From Bradyrhizobium quebecense (GTDB lineage Bacteria; Pseudomonadota; Alphaproteobacteria; Rhizobiales; Xanthobacteraceae), in the NCBI RefSeq assembly GCF_013373795.3, contig NZ_CP088022.1, positions 4,030,001 through 4,094,000 on the forward strand: a stretch of DNA of 64,000 nucleotides. Direction: 5' to 3'. Below, piece by piece: positions 17,855 to 26,900 of the stretch. The notes under the pieces were generated by a model. The model was not told the DNA's origin. It saw nothing but the letters and a program-made list of their open reading frames with translations, and made no database searches. Position 1 is the stretch's first letter. Each line of letters begins with the position of its first letter. Both the position numbers and the translations under genes were made by a program.

Positions 17855-19036
17855 ATGCTTCCCTCCCAGCGCCATCTGTTCGAGATCCCACGCGACCTCT
17901 GCTACCTGAACTCGGCGTCCTACAGCCCGCTGCCGCTCAAGACGCTCGATGCCGGCCGCGCCGCGGTCGGACGCAAGGGCCAGCCCTGGACGATCGACGC
18001 CGGTTTCGCCGGCCGCCAGCACGAACGCGCCCGCACCGCGGCGGCACGCCTGATCAATGCCGATGCGAATGACATCGCACTGATCCCGGCGATCAGCTAC
18101 GGCATAGCTACGGTGGCGAAGGCGCTGACCATTCCGCGCGGTACCCGCGTCATCGTGCTGGAGAACGATCACTCCTCGCCGGTGCTGGAATGGCACGCCC
18201 GCGCCGAGGCGCAGGGTTTTGTCGTCGACACCGTGCGCCAGCCCGCCGACGGCGACTGGACGTCGGCGGTGCTTGCAACGATCGACCGCTCGGGCGCGCC
18301 GCCGGTCGGCCTCGCCTCGATCTCGTCAGTGCACTGGTCCGACGGCGGCATCATCGACGTCGACAAGGTGCAGGCCGCACTGCGGCGGCAGGGCGCCATG
18401 CTCGTGATCGACGCGACGCAGAGCGCCGGTGTCGTCGCGCTGGATGTGACACGGCTCGATCCGGACGCCGTGATCTTCCCGACCTACAAATGGCTGATCG
18501 GCCCCTACGGCCGCGCCTTCCTCTACGTTGCAAAGCGCCACCAGAACGGCGTGCCGCTGGAGCAGACCTCCGCCGGCCGCCGCAATGTGAACTCCGAGAA
18601 CCCGGTCTATTTCGGCGACCTCGCCTATGTCGACAATGCCCGGCGTTATGACATGGGCGAGCGCGATCATTTCATCACGCTGGAGATGGCTTCGATCGGC
18701 ATGGAGATGATGGCGGAATGGGGCGCTGCTGCCGTCAGCGCGCGGCTCGCGATGCTGAACGGGCGGATCGCCGATGGGGTGCGCGATCTCGGGCTCAATC
18801 TGCTGGCGCGCGGCCTGCGCGCGCCGAACATCCTGAGCCTCGGCATGGCCGGCGGAATTCCGAAGGAGCTGATCGCGGGGCTCGCCGCGGAGAACATCCA
18901 TGTGGCGCTGCGGCTCGGCCGGATGCGGATCTCGCCGCACGTCTTCAACGACGAGGCGGATGTCGACCGCCTCATCGCCGTCTTCACGAAAGCGCTCGCG
19001 GCTAGCCGCGCTTTCGTCCCAGCGCCACGACGCTGA
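17855..19036 (+). CDS. PLP-dependent aminotransferase class V family protein
   Basis: About 393 residues from the preferred ATG at 17855; the frame is open to 17798, where an ATG overlaps the VOC stop. The fold type I PLP pattern is seen: HSSPVLEWHARAE, the VIDATQSAGV segment (Asp for the pyridine nitrogen) and FPTYKWLIGPYG with the Schiff-base Lys. This group includes isopenicillin N epimerase-like and cysteine desulfurase-like enzymes. No active-site Cys loop typical of a desulfurase was seen. Substrate unknown. The 3' end overlaps the convergent MFS gene by 35 bases. Confidence 0.8.
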   Translation: MLPSQRHLFEIPRDLCYLNSASYSPLPLKTLDAGRAAVGRKGQPWTIDAGFAGRQHERARTAAARLINADANDIALIPAISYGIATVAKALTIPRGTRVIVLENDHSSPVLEWHARAEAQGFVVDTVRQPADGDWTSAVLATIDRSGAPPVGLASISSVHWSDGGIIDVDKVQAALRRQGAMLVIDATQSAGVVALDVTRLDPDAVIFPTYKWLIGPYGRAFLYVAKRHQNGVPLEQTSAGRRNVNSENPVYFGDLAYVDNARRYDMGERDHFITLEMASIGMEMMAEWGAAAVSARLAMLNGRIADGVRDLGLNLLARGLRAPNILSLGMAGGIPKELIAGLAAENIHVALRLGRMRISPHVFNDEADVDRLIAVFTKALAASRAFVPAPRR

Positions 19037-20243
19037 ACAATTCAATCGCCAGCGCGACAGCGACGCCCGCCGCGCCGATCACGAACAGCAGCGCATAATC
19101 GCCGCCGCTCTGCGCGAACAGGTAGGACAGGCCGTAGGCGCCCGCCGCCTGGAACAGCGCGAAGGTCGTGGTCGCCTGCGCCCAGGCCGAGCGCTGGCTC
19201 GCTGCGGAATGCGGGATCAGCTCGTGGATGCGGCCGATCACCAGCGGCACGATGCCGGGCGTGAAGCCGCCGACGATGAGGCTCGACACGATCAGCGCGG
19301 CGGGCGAGTTCGTCACGGCGGGCAGCGCGACCGCGACCGCCTCGATCAGGAACGCAGCGCGCAGCGCCGCAGCGAAGCCGGCGCGATCGGCGAGATGACC
19401 CGTGAGCAGCGGGCCGATCACGGCGCCGATGCCGTACAGCACCCAGTAATACGATCCCGCCGCGATCCCCTGCCCGAGGCCACGGGCGACATAATCGACC
19501 AGGAACACCATATGCGGCACCAGCGCCAGCGCGTTGAGGCCATATTCCACGCACAGCGCGATCACCAGCGGCGAGCGCACACTATGCGCAGCAACAGGCT
19601 GCTCGGCCGCAGCATGCGCGGCAGGCACTTCCGCCGGCCATGCCTTCCAGCTGATCAATGTCAGCACCGCCGACAGCACGCCAAGGCCGTACCAGGCCTG
19701 CTTGACGCCCTGCTGCAGCAAAAGCGGCACCAGCGTGCCGGACGCGGCGACCCCCAATCCGACACCGGCGAAGATCACGCCGCCGATCAAACCGCGCTTG
19801 CTCGGCGCGGTGTGCGGCAGGATCGCGGTCGCCGCCAGCACCATGATCACGCCGCCGCTGATGCCGGCGAGAAAGCGGAAGCCGAAGAACCAGATGAAGG
19901 AGATCGGCACCGCGCAGGCAAAGCAGGTCACGGCCGCCAGCACCATCATGCCGCGCAGCGCCCACACCGAGCCGACACGCGCGCCGAGATCGCGGGCGAT
20001 CAGCGCGCCGGCGAGATAGCCGGCAAGGTTCGCGGCACCGAGATAGACCGCTTCCGCCGGCGTGAACCACTTTGCCGCTATCAGCGCTGGAATCAGCGGC
20101 GTGTAAGCGAAGCGCGCCAGCCCGAGCCCGACCAGCGAGGCGCAAAGTCCCGCGGCGGCGGACAGCCACAGCGGCCCGCCGGCATCACGCTGCGGCTCGG
20201 CGTGATGGCGCCGGTCATGATCGACATTGGCTGACATGGACAT
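19002..20243 (-). CDS. YbfB/YjiJ family MFS transporter
   Basis: A 413-residue protein with twelve hydrophobic segments. The opening AGLCASLVGLGLARFAYTPLIP and the following helix with AVYLGAANLAGYLAGAL are characteristic of the YbfB/YjiJ group of the major facilitator superfamily. Substrate is not known. The stop overlaps the end of the convergent aminotransferase gene. It has no operon partner in the same direction upstream; a 20-base palindrome lies between it and the tautomerase gene. Confidence 0.85.
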   Translation of the reverse strand: MSMSANVDHDRRHHAEPQRDAGGPLWLSAAAGLCASLVGLGLARFAYTPLIPALIAAKWFTPAEAVYLGAANLAGYLAGALIARDLGARVGSVWALRGMMVLAAVTCFACAVPISFIWFFGFRFLAGISGGVIMVLAATAILPHTAPSKRGLIGGVIFAGVGLGVAASGTLVPLLLQQGVKQAWYGLGVLSAVLTLISWKAWPAEVPAAHAAAEQPVAAHSVRSPLVIALCVEYGLNALALVPHMVFLVDYVARGLGQGIAAGSYYWVLYGIGAVIGPLLTGHLADRAGFAAALRAAFLIEAVAVALPAVTNSPAALIVSSLIVGGFTPGIVPLVIGRIHELIPHSAASQRSAWAQATTTFALFQAAGAYGLSYLFAQSGGDYALLFVIGAAGVAVALAIELFSVVALGRKRG

Positions 20244-20319
20244 CGCAGTAGGCCCTCCGGCCGTTCGGGAAAAATGATTAGTTCCGATCGCAGCAATCGC
20301 TCGCAGCGATCACAGCTCA

Positions 20320-20339
20320 CCTCTCCCGATCGGGAGAGG
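20320..20339. repeat. Perfect 20-base palindrome between MFS and tautomerase genes
   Basis: CCTCTCCCGATCGGGAGAGG is self-complementary over 20 bases. The location is 80 bases upstream of the MFS start and 27 bases past the tautomerase stop, so it may be a terminator stem for the tautomerase/SDR unit or an operator. It resembles one arm of the dispersed CCTCTCCCGC repeat also seen near 46.5 kb. Confidence 0.5.
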
Positions 20340-20365
20340 CGCCAAGTTCGATGTGGCAAGGGCCG

Positions 20366-20617
20366 TCAGCGGGAAGATTTCGACGCCGCAGCGGCGGCGC
20401 GCTTCTTGCGATATTCCAGCGCGGGCAGTCCGCCCCAGCCCCAATTGTCGGTATCGACTTCCTCGATGATGACGAAGGTCGATTCCATCGGCTTGCCGAG
20501 TACGTCGCGGAGCAACTCGCTGGCGCCCTTGATCAGCGCCGCCTTCTGCTCCGGCGTGGTGGACGACGCACCCGGCGTCGTCCCCTCACGCGTGACCTGG
20601 ATGGTGACAACAGGCAT
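20366..20617 (-). CDS. 4-oxalocrotonate tautomerase-like enzyme
   Basis: An 83-residue member of the tautomerase superfamily. Starting at the ATG at 20617 gives MPVVTIQVTREG, with Pro as residue 2, the catalytic base after Met removal. The upstream GTG at 20620 would block this Pro, so it is rejected. The rest (TPEQKAALIKGASELLRDVLG, then VIIEEVDTDNWGWGG) fits the family, slightly longer than classic 62-residue 4-OT because of a Lys/Ala tail. It lies 24 bases after the SDR gene on the same strand, suggesting a shared operon. Confidence 0.85.
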   Translation of the reverse strand: MPVVTIQVTREGTTPGASSTTPEQKAALIKGASELLRDVLGKPMESTFVIIEEVDTDNWGWGGLPALEYRKKRAAAAASKSSR

Positions 20618-20641
20618 CACACGAGCTCCCGATCGTGCCTG

Positions 20642-21352
20642 TCAGTGTCCGGCGCTCTGGCCGCCGTCGACATGCAGGATCTCGCCGGTGACGAAGCCCG
20701 CGCCTTCCAGGAACAGCACGGCGTCGACGATGTCCTTCATCTCGCCCATGCGGCCGACCGGATGCAGCTTGGCGAGGAAGTCGTGGGTCTCGGGGGCGTG
20801 CATCGGCGTCTTGATCACGCCGGGCGCCACTGCGTTCACGCGGATGCCCTTGGCGGCATATTCGATCGCAAGCGACTTGGTCGCCGCGCTGAGCCCGCCC
20901 TTGGTCAGCGAGGCCAGCACCGAAGGCACGTTGCTGTTGGCGTGGTCGACGAGGCTCGTCGTGATCTGCACGATATGCCCCGACCCCTGCTTCACCATCT
21001 CCTTCGCCACGCGGCGGGTGATGTAGAAGAAACCATTGAGGTTCGTCGCCAACACCGCGGCGTAGTCCTCGTCGGTGTGATCGGTGAAGGGCTTGGCGAC
21101 GAAGATGCCGGCATTGTTGACCAGCGTGTCGACGCGACCGAAGCGCGCGAGTGCCTGCCTGACGACGCGGTCGGCCACCTCGGGATCGCCGATGTCGCCC
21201 GGGACCGCCAGCACATCGGCATCGGTCGACGGCTTGATGCTGCGGGAATTGGCGACGACGCGATAGTTCCGGTCGCGATAGCCCTTGACGAGTGCCTCGC
21301 CGATCCCCTGCGACGCACCGGTGATGATGGCAACCTTCTGCTCTGCACCCAT
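20642..21352 (-). CDS. SDR-family protein with the catalytic Tyr replaced
   Basis: A 236-residue short-chain dehydrogenase fold: the cofactor loop TGASQGIG (residues 11-18), NNAG (79-82), the region ITTS (130-133) and the C-terminal NAVAPGVIKT. The active-site YxxxK motif is not intact: the Lys is K151 (SLTKGG) but the residue four before it is Ala147, where Tyr is expected. A classic oxidoreductase mechanism is therefore unlikely without another acid. Co-oriented with the tautomerase gene downstream and the LysR gene upstream (88 bases). Fold call is firm, activity is not. Confidence 0.85.
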   Translation of the reverse strand: MGAEQKVAIITGASQGIGEALVKGYRDRNYRVVANSRSIKPSTDADVLAVPGDIGDPEVADRVVRQALARFGRVDTLVNNAGIFVAKPFTDHTDEDYAAVLATNLNGFFYITRRVAKEMVKQGSGHIVQITTSLVDHANSNVPSVLASLTKGGLSAATKSLAIEYAAKGIRVNAVAPGVIKTPMHAPETHDFLAKLHPVGRMGEMKDIVDAVLFLEGAGFVTGEILHVDGGQSAGH

Positions 21353-21440
21353 GATCTCTCTCCATCTGTTGCTGAAGCGGCATCAGCACCGCCTCGATGG
21401 AGAGCAACCTAGATACATCCGCATTTCGTGCGAATGCCCG

Positions 21441-22400
21441 CTATTCGGCAGACACTCTTCCGCGGCGCGAACGACTGGCCCGGCTGGCCTCGCGCGACAG
21501 CCGCTCGAAATAGCGTTTCAGCCGCGGCGCCGCGAAATCGACGAAGGCGCGCACCTTCGGAACGTCGAAGCGACCCTGCGGCGCCAACAGATGCACCGGC
21601 AACGCCGGATGCTCGTCCTTGGCAAGCAGGATCTGCAATCGCCCGTCACGGATTTCCTCGGCAATGTGATACGAAAACAGCCGGGTGACGCCGTGCCCTT
21701 CGCTGGCCGAGGCGACCGCCGCCCGCACCGTGTTGACGACCAGGCGCGGCGCGAACTGGACCGCGCGCGCAACCTTCGACTTCGCGGCCGGCGGGAAGCT
21801 CCAGGAGTCGAGCCCGAAATGCGTCATCGCGATGATCTGGTGTTTTGCGAGATCAGCCGGCTCGCTGATATCAGGGTGCTGCGCGAGATAGCCGGGCGAC
21901 GCCGCGACCACGCGACGCACCTCGCCGAGCTTGATCGCGACAAAATTGGAATCGGCGAGTTGCGCGATGCGCAGCGCGACGTCGATGCCCTCGTCGATCA
22001 GGTTGACGGTGCGATCGAGCATCACGAGCCGCACCGTCACCGCCGGATGCTCGGTCATGAAGGCGTCGAGCAGCGGCCGCAGCACGTCCTCGCCGACGAC
22101 GACCGGTGCGGTGATGGTCAGCGTGCCGCGCGGCGCCGACCGCTCGCCGCCGGCCGAGATGTCGGCCTCCTCGAGCTCGCTGAGGATCCGCCGGCACGCC
22201 GCCGCGTAACGCTGGCCGGCGTCGCTCAGCTTCAGCGACCGCGTGGTGCGATGAAGCAGTTCGGCGCCGACATGATGCTCGAGGAACGCGATCGCCCGGC
22301 TGACCGCCGCCGGCGAGCGCCGCAGCTTCCGCCCCGCACCGGCAAGGCTGCCCTCGTCGACCGCTGCGACGAAGACTTTCATGGCGTCGATGCGGTCCAT
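21441..22400 (-). CDS. LysR-family transcriptional regulator
   Basis: A 319-residue protein with an N-terminal winged helix (MKVFVAAVDEGSLAGAGRKL, then SPAAVSRAIAFLEHHVGAEL) and the LysR substrate-binding domain in two halves. The HTH starts at the first few residues as usual. It sits upstream of and on the same strand as the SDR and tautomerase genes, rather than divergent; control of them is possible but not shown. A dispersed repeat lies directly upstream. Confidence 0.9.
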   Translation of the reverse strand: MDRIDAMKVFVAAVDEGSLAGAGRKLRRSPAAVSRAIAFLEHHVGAELLHRTTRSLKLSDAGQRYAAACRRILSELEEADISAGGERSAPRGTLTITAPVVVGEDVLRPLLDAFMTEHPAVTVRLVMLDRTVNLIDEGIDVALRIAQLADSNFVAIKLGEVRRVVAASPGYLAQHPDISEPADLAKHQIIAMTHFGLDSWSFPPAAKSKVARAVQFAPRLVVNTVRAAVASASEGHGVTRLFSYHIAEEIRDGRLQILLAKDEHPALPVHLLAPQGRFDVPKVRAFVDFAAPRLKRYFERLSREASRASRSRRGRVSAE

Positions 22401-22424
22401 CGCTCTCCCCGGTTCGCGGCCGCC

Positions 22425-22532
22425 GCTAAAGCACGATGAGATTGGGTTGAGTTCTCATCGCGCTCTAGCTCATTGTTTGAGCATGATCTTTTCGGAAAAC
22501 CGCTTCGCACTTTTCCGGATCATGCTTTAGCT
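22425..22532. repeat. RIME-like dispersed inverted repeat
   Basis: Begins GCTAAAGCACGATGAG and ends GATCATGCTTTAGC with internal pairs such as GCATGATC and GATCATGC, around a TTTTCGGAAAACCGC core. Sequences like this are common, in many copies, in Bradyrhizobium and other Rhizobiales (recalled knowledge). A partial relative is at 37837-37877. It reaches the stop of the small gene beginning at 22763. Confidence 0.75.
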
Positions 22533-22763
22533 CTCTACGTCATACTGCTTGCTGAGGTGATCACCGATCTGCACCAGCATCGCGACGCATTCGGGATAGC
22601 CGGGCCTTGCCACCGTGGCTTCGTTGGCGCTGGCGCGGAATTCCCAGCTGTCGCCGTCGCGCAGCACGGAGATGTCGATGCCGTCGGGGCAGTCGGCATG
22701 GACTTTCAACTCGGCCCGCGCCATCGCGACGAGTTCGGCTTCGGTCTTGATCGGCTTGCTCAT
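22527..22763 (-). CDS. Small conserved protein of unknown function
   Basis: A 78-residue acidic protein (IKTEAELVAMARAELKVHADC, then DGIDISVLRDGDSWEFRA) with no membrane segment. It looks like a small cytoplasmic alpha/beta domain known only as hypothetical in rhizobia. The stop codon TAG lies inside the end of the dispersed repeat. ATG at 22763 has AGGACG before it. Real coding is supported by codon usage and an uninterrupted, domain-like sequence. Confidence 0.6.
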   Translation of the reverse strand: MSKPIKTEAELVAMARAELKVHADCPDGIDISVLRDGDSWEFRASANEATVARPGYPECVAMLVQIGDHLSKQYDVES

Positions 22764-23035
22764 GTAACGACGTCCTCCCGGCTGGCGACATCAGCCATGG
22801 TTGCCGATTTGGCGGCGGAATGTCGAGAGGGACGCACCCGATCACGGGCTGTTGCAATTGACAAATTGCAGGTCCCCGGCGAACATCGGGCTGGGTCGAT
22901 ACCACCCGCCGCTTGCACCCCGCCCTGGGGACGGTGAACGTATCAAGCCAGGTTTCAGGCTTCCTTTGCCCGCACGAACGGGTCAGCAACGCAAGCCCCT
23001 GACGCTTTCCGTTCGTCGATGCAAAGGTTGATCCC

Positions 23036-23881
23036 ATGCGCGACTTTCGTGATGCCAAGGCCATGGCGCAGACGCTGCGCGAAGCGCTCGCCGCCAAATC
23101 GATCCCCCTCACCCACAGCGACAGCCTGGAGCTGATCGCCAACGTCCTCGGTCTGCGTGACTGGAACACGCTGTCCGCCCGGATTCACTCCGCCGGACCG
23201 CCGAGCACGCCGGCACAGGCTGCAGACTCCACCGCAGAATCACCGCCGATCGTCACGCGGCAGGAGACCGCCGTGGATTCAGCCACGCTCGATCGTTATG
23301 CCGGGTTCTATCAGCTCAACGACCGCGCCGTGTTCACGGTGACACCTGACGGACATCATCTGGTGATGCAACTGACCGGACAGCGCTCGGTGCAGTTCTT
23401 TGCGGAGAGCGTGACCGAATTCTTCGCCAGGATCGTCGACGCGCAGGTCAGCTTCGTTGTCGGACCGGACGGACCAGCCACCTCGCTGATTCTGCATCAG
23501 AACGGCAGCGATATTGCGATGGCGCGCATCGACGCCGCGGCGGCACGGAAGATCGCCGATCAGACGGCGGAGCGCGTCAAGAACCAGTCGGCCAATCCTG
23601 GGACCGAGGCTGCACTTCACCGCCTGATCGATGGGATCGCCTCGGGGACTCCCAACTACAATGAGATGAGCCCGCCGCTGGCGGCGGCGACCCGCAAGCA
23701 GATGGCGTGGCTTCAGCCCCTCGCGGACCTCGGCACGATCCAGTCGATCCTCTTTCTCGGTGTCGGCGAGCAAGGCGAAGACGTCTATAGCGTGAGACAG
23801 GCGAACGGCGCTACGCACTGGCGCATCGCGCTCGACGACAAGGGGATCATTTCGACCGCGTGGGTGACTCCCGGCCCGTGA
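23036..23881 (+). CDS. Glyoxalase-related domain protein with DUF3471-like C-terminus
   Basis: A 281-residue protein. Residues 1-50 (MRDFRDAKAMAQTLREALAAK, then HSDSLELIANVLGLRDWNTLS) form the small helical domain often called glyoxalase-related and found beside beta-lactamase-type domains. Residues 80-160 (YAGFYQLNDRAVFTVTPDGHHL) look like DUF3471, a lipocalin-like beta domain. The end (SILFLGVGEQGEDVYSVRQANG) repeats a similar theme. No catalytic domain is seen, so this may be an accessory or binding protein. The 5' side is 272 bases of non-coding sequence with no clear site. Confidence 0.65.
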   Translation: MRDFRDAKAMAQTLREALAAKSIPLTHSDSLELIANVLGLRDWNTLSARIHSAGPPSTPAQAADSTAESPPIVTRQETAVDSATLDRYAGFYQLNDRAVFTVTPDGHHLVMQLTGQRSVQFFAESVTEFFARIVDAQVSFVVGPDGPATSLILHQNGSDIAMARIDAAAARKIADQTAERVKNQSANPGTEAALHRLIDGIASGTPNYNEMSPPLAAATRKQMAWLQPLADLGTIQSILFLGVGEQGEDVYSVRQANGATHWRIALDDKGIISTAWVTPGP

Positions 23882-23895
23882 GAGCCGGCGCCGCT

Positions 23896-23999
23896 CGAGC
23901 GTTTTCAAGCGAAGTGGACACCGGTTCGCGTGAAGAAAACGCGTCAAGACAAAAATCTAGAGCTTCGATTCTGATTCAATCAGAACCGAAAATGCTCTA
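23896..23999. repeat. Dispersed repeat, family with GAAAACGCGTCAA core (copy 1)
   Basis: Holds GCGTTTTCAAGCGAAGTGG, GTTCGCGTGAAGAAAACG, and a GATTCTGATTCAATCAGAACC hairpin. The same core, inverted, occurs at 55549-55613 and 61541-61584. Its end supplies the TAG stop of the TPR gene, as the copy at 55549 supplies that of flbT. Small palindromic intergenic element; mobility inferred. Confidence 0.75.
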
Positions 24000-26900
24000 C
24001 GGCGTCGCGCCGGCGCGGCGCTCGCCCTTGATGACCGGCAGCGCGCTGACCGGCGCGGCCTTCGGCTTCTCCGGCAGCGATCCGGTCGTGAACGGATCGG
24101 GCAGCGGCGCGCGGGCGGTGGCGTCGGGGAAGCGGGTTTTCATCTCGCGGATGAAGCCGTCGAGCGTGTCGACGCTGGCGGCCATCCGCGCGATCTGGGC
24201 GAACTCGGCGCTTGAGGTCGCGACCGGCTTGCTGGCCGCGTCGAACGCCAGTTTGTCGGCATCGCCGGACATCAGCGGCGCGTATTTTTCCCGGAATCGG
24301 GACAGGCCGATGGTGTCCTCGGCGAGCGCGTAGCCGACCACGGCGCGGATGACGTCGGCCTTCTCGCTCGGATTGAGCGGGGTGAAGTCGCGCCAGCGGT
24401 CGCCGTAATAGAGCTCGATCTGCTCGGATGCCTCGCGCCAGTGCCGCGACGCCCAATAGATGTCCGAACGCAGCCGGATCGCCTCGCGGCCGGTGATGTT
24501 CGAGATGATGTCGAGCGCGAGGTCGTGCCGGCCGACGTCGCTCTGCGCACGCGCCTCGAGCAGCAGCCGCTGCTGGCGCAGCTCGCCGGAGAGATCCGCA
24601 ATGCGGGTCGAACGCAGCGCGCCAATGGCGCGGTCGGGCTTGCGGTTCATCAGATAGACCATCGCAAGGCGTGCGGCGACCTGGGCGCGCGCCGCGCCTT
24701 CGAGCCGCTTGTCGACCTGGTACTGCAGGAGGTCGGCGGCCTGGTCGAGCAGATCGACGCCGACGAGACGGTCGGCGAGACGGCGGATCATCTCGTCGCC
24801 GCGGCGGCCGATCGGCGTCAGTTCGCGATAGTCGTAGAAGGTGCCGAGCGCATCGATCGGCGCCATCTCGTCGCCCTTCGGGCCGAGGTAGAGCTGCACG
24901 AACAACGCCGAGGCGGCATCCTGCGCCTGGCGCGATTCCGGCGCGTTCGGCTGCAGCCGTGTCGCCGCACGGGTCACCGCGAAGGCATCGGCATAGCGCG
25001 CGGTCTCAGCATAGATATTCGACAGCACGTACAGCGTCTTCAGCTCGATATTGTCGCCGCGCCACAGCATCGACAAGAGCTCGAGCTCCTTCAGCACATC
25101 GTCGCGGCCGATCTCGCCGCGCTTCTGCCGCAGCAGCGTCTCCAGCAGTCTGCCTTCGGCGGCGGCCTGCCGGTCGGGCGAACCGGCGGCGAAGCGATAG
25201 GCGTCGAGCGCATCCTTCTCCTGCCCGAGCGCTTCGGCGAGCCGGCCGCGCAGCACCGCAACCGCGGGCTTGAGCGCGTCGGGAACGCCGACCACGTCGA
25301 GATCGCTCTTGCGCCGCGCGGCGCCGGCATAGTCCTTGACCTCGAGCGAGGCCTTCATCGAATCCATGGTGACGATGCGCTGCAGATCGGGCGGCAGAGT
25401 CGCGACCGCGAATTCGGCGTTCTTGAACTTTTCGCGCGCTTCGGGCCATTTGCCCTCGCGCGCAAAGGCCAGCCCTTTCCACAATTGGGAATCGTACCCA
25501 TTGCCGATCACGGGATTGGCGAGATCCTTGAGCCCCTGTGCCGGGTGCCCGATCAGGATGCTGGCAACCGCGTGCACCATCACCACGGAGGCCGCCTCGC
25601 TGCCGCGCTTGCTTTCGGACAGCATCAGATTGGCGACACCATGGGCTTCCTGGTACATGCCGCGCGCCATGTAGAAATCGGCGAGATCGAGCCGCGCCTG
25701 CGGCAGCTGCTCGGCATTGGCCGTCGAAGCCGCCACAATCAACCCGTCGAGCTGCTTGAGGAAGTTCTCCGACTGGTTCTTGCGCCACTCGTCCGGATCG
25801 AACAGCGGCTTCACCGCCGCGGTCGCGCGCTCGGCGGCGACGTCGGCCGACGACAGCGTCAGGCCGCCGGGCCGGCCCAGCATCACCTTGTCGGCGCCGA
25901 CCTCCGCCTTGACGTCGTCGGCATTCGGATGAACCACGACGCCGTGAATCGATTCCAGCAGCGAGAGCTCGACAAAGTCCTGCCGCTTGATGATGCCGCG
26001 GGTCGGCGGCGGCGCGGTCACGACCCAGAGCGTATCGCCCGCATCGGGATCGATCAGTCTGTGGAGCTGGCCGGGATTGGCGAGCGGCACGCTGACATTG
26101 GCGAGCGAGGGCTCGCTGATGTTGCGCACCACGCTGAGCGGCAGCGGCGGCTTCTGCACCCGGTCGGCGAAGGTCAGTGTCCAGCTCACGCCGCGCGAAC
26201 GATCGTCGCTCTCGAGTGACGGCATCTGCGGCCGGTTGAGGCGGAAGCGCACCGCCTGCCCCTTCTCCAGCGCGATCCGGCTGACGTCTGATATCAGCGA
26301 GCCGGCCTTGACGCGGATCGGATCGACGTCGATCGGCTCAGGCGTGTCGAACACCATCCATACCGTGTCGGCGCGTCGGAACAGTGCCGCCGGCGTCGCG
26401 CCGGGGAATGAGAACGTCACCCGCAGCCCGTCGCTGTCGCGCTGGGCTTCGACCGCGGAACTGGCAGCAGACTTGGCGCTGGCGCGGGCCTCTGCAGGCG
26501 GCGATGGCGCCGCCGCTGGCTTCGGTGTCTCCATGACCGGCGCGGCCGCGACAGCAGGCTTTGGCGCGTCGCTCTGTTCCGTCGCAGCGCCGCCCTCGCG
26601 CGGCGCGGCCGGCGCCGCGGCTTTCTCGACGTCGGCCGCCGGCGCCGCGGCGATCTTCGGCAGCTCCGAATTGGGCAGCTCGGATCTCGGCTGTTCCGAT
26701 TTGGCGGGCACGGGCGCCGGTTGTTCGGTCGTGGCCTGTTCGGGCTTGACCGGCTCGGACTGCACCTGTTCAGACTTTACCTGTTCCGATTTGGCCGGCT
26801 CCGCCTCGGACTGCTCAGATTTGGGTTGCTCGGACTTGATCTCGATCTTGGCCTGCTGCGCGATGCTCTCCGAGGTCACCGGCGCGATCGCAGCGGCACC

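Noticed and set aside
20320..20339. Palindrome near the MFS gene as a MITE end
   Set aside because: Only one compact 20-base palindrome with no second arm; kept as a palindrome or terminator candidate.
24441..26219. A 592-codon plus-strand frame within the TPR gene
   Set aside because: Shadow of the TPR protein frame; no recognisable domain and no ribosome site.
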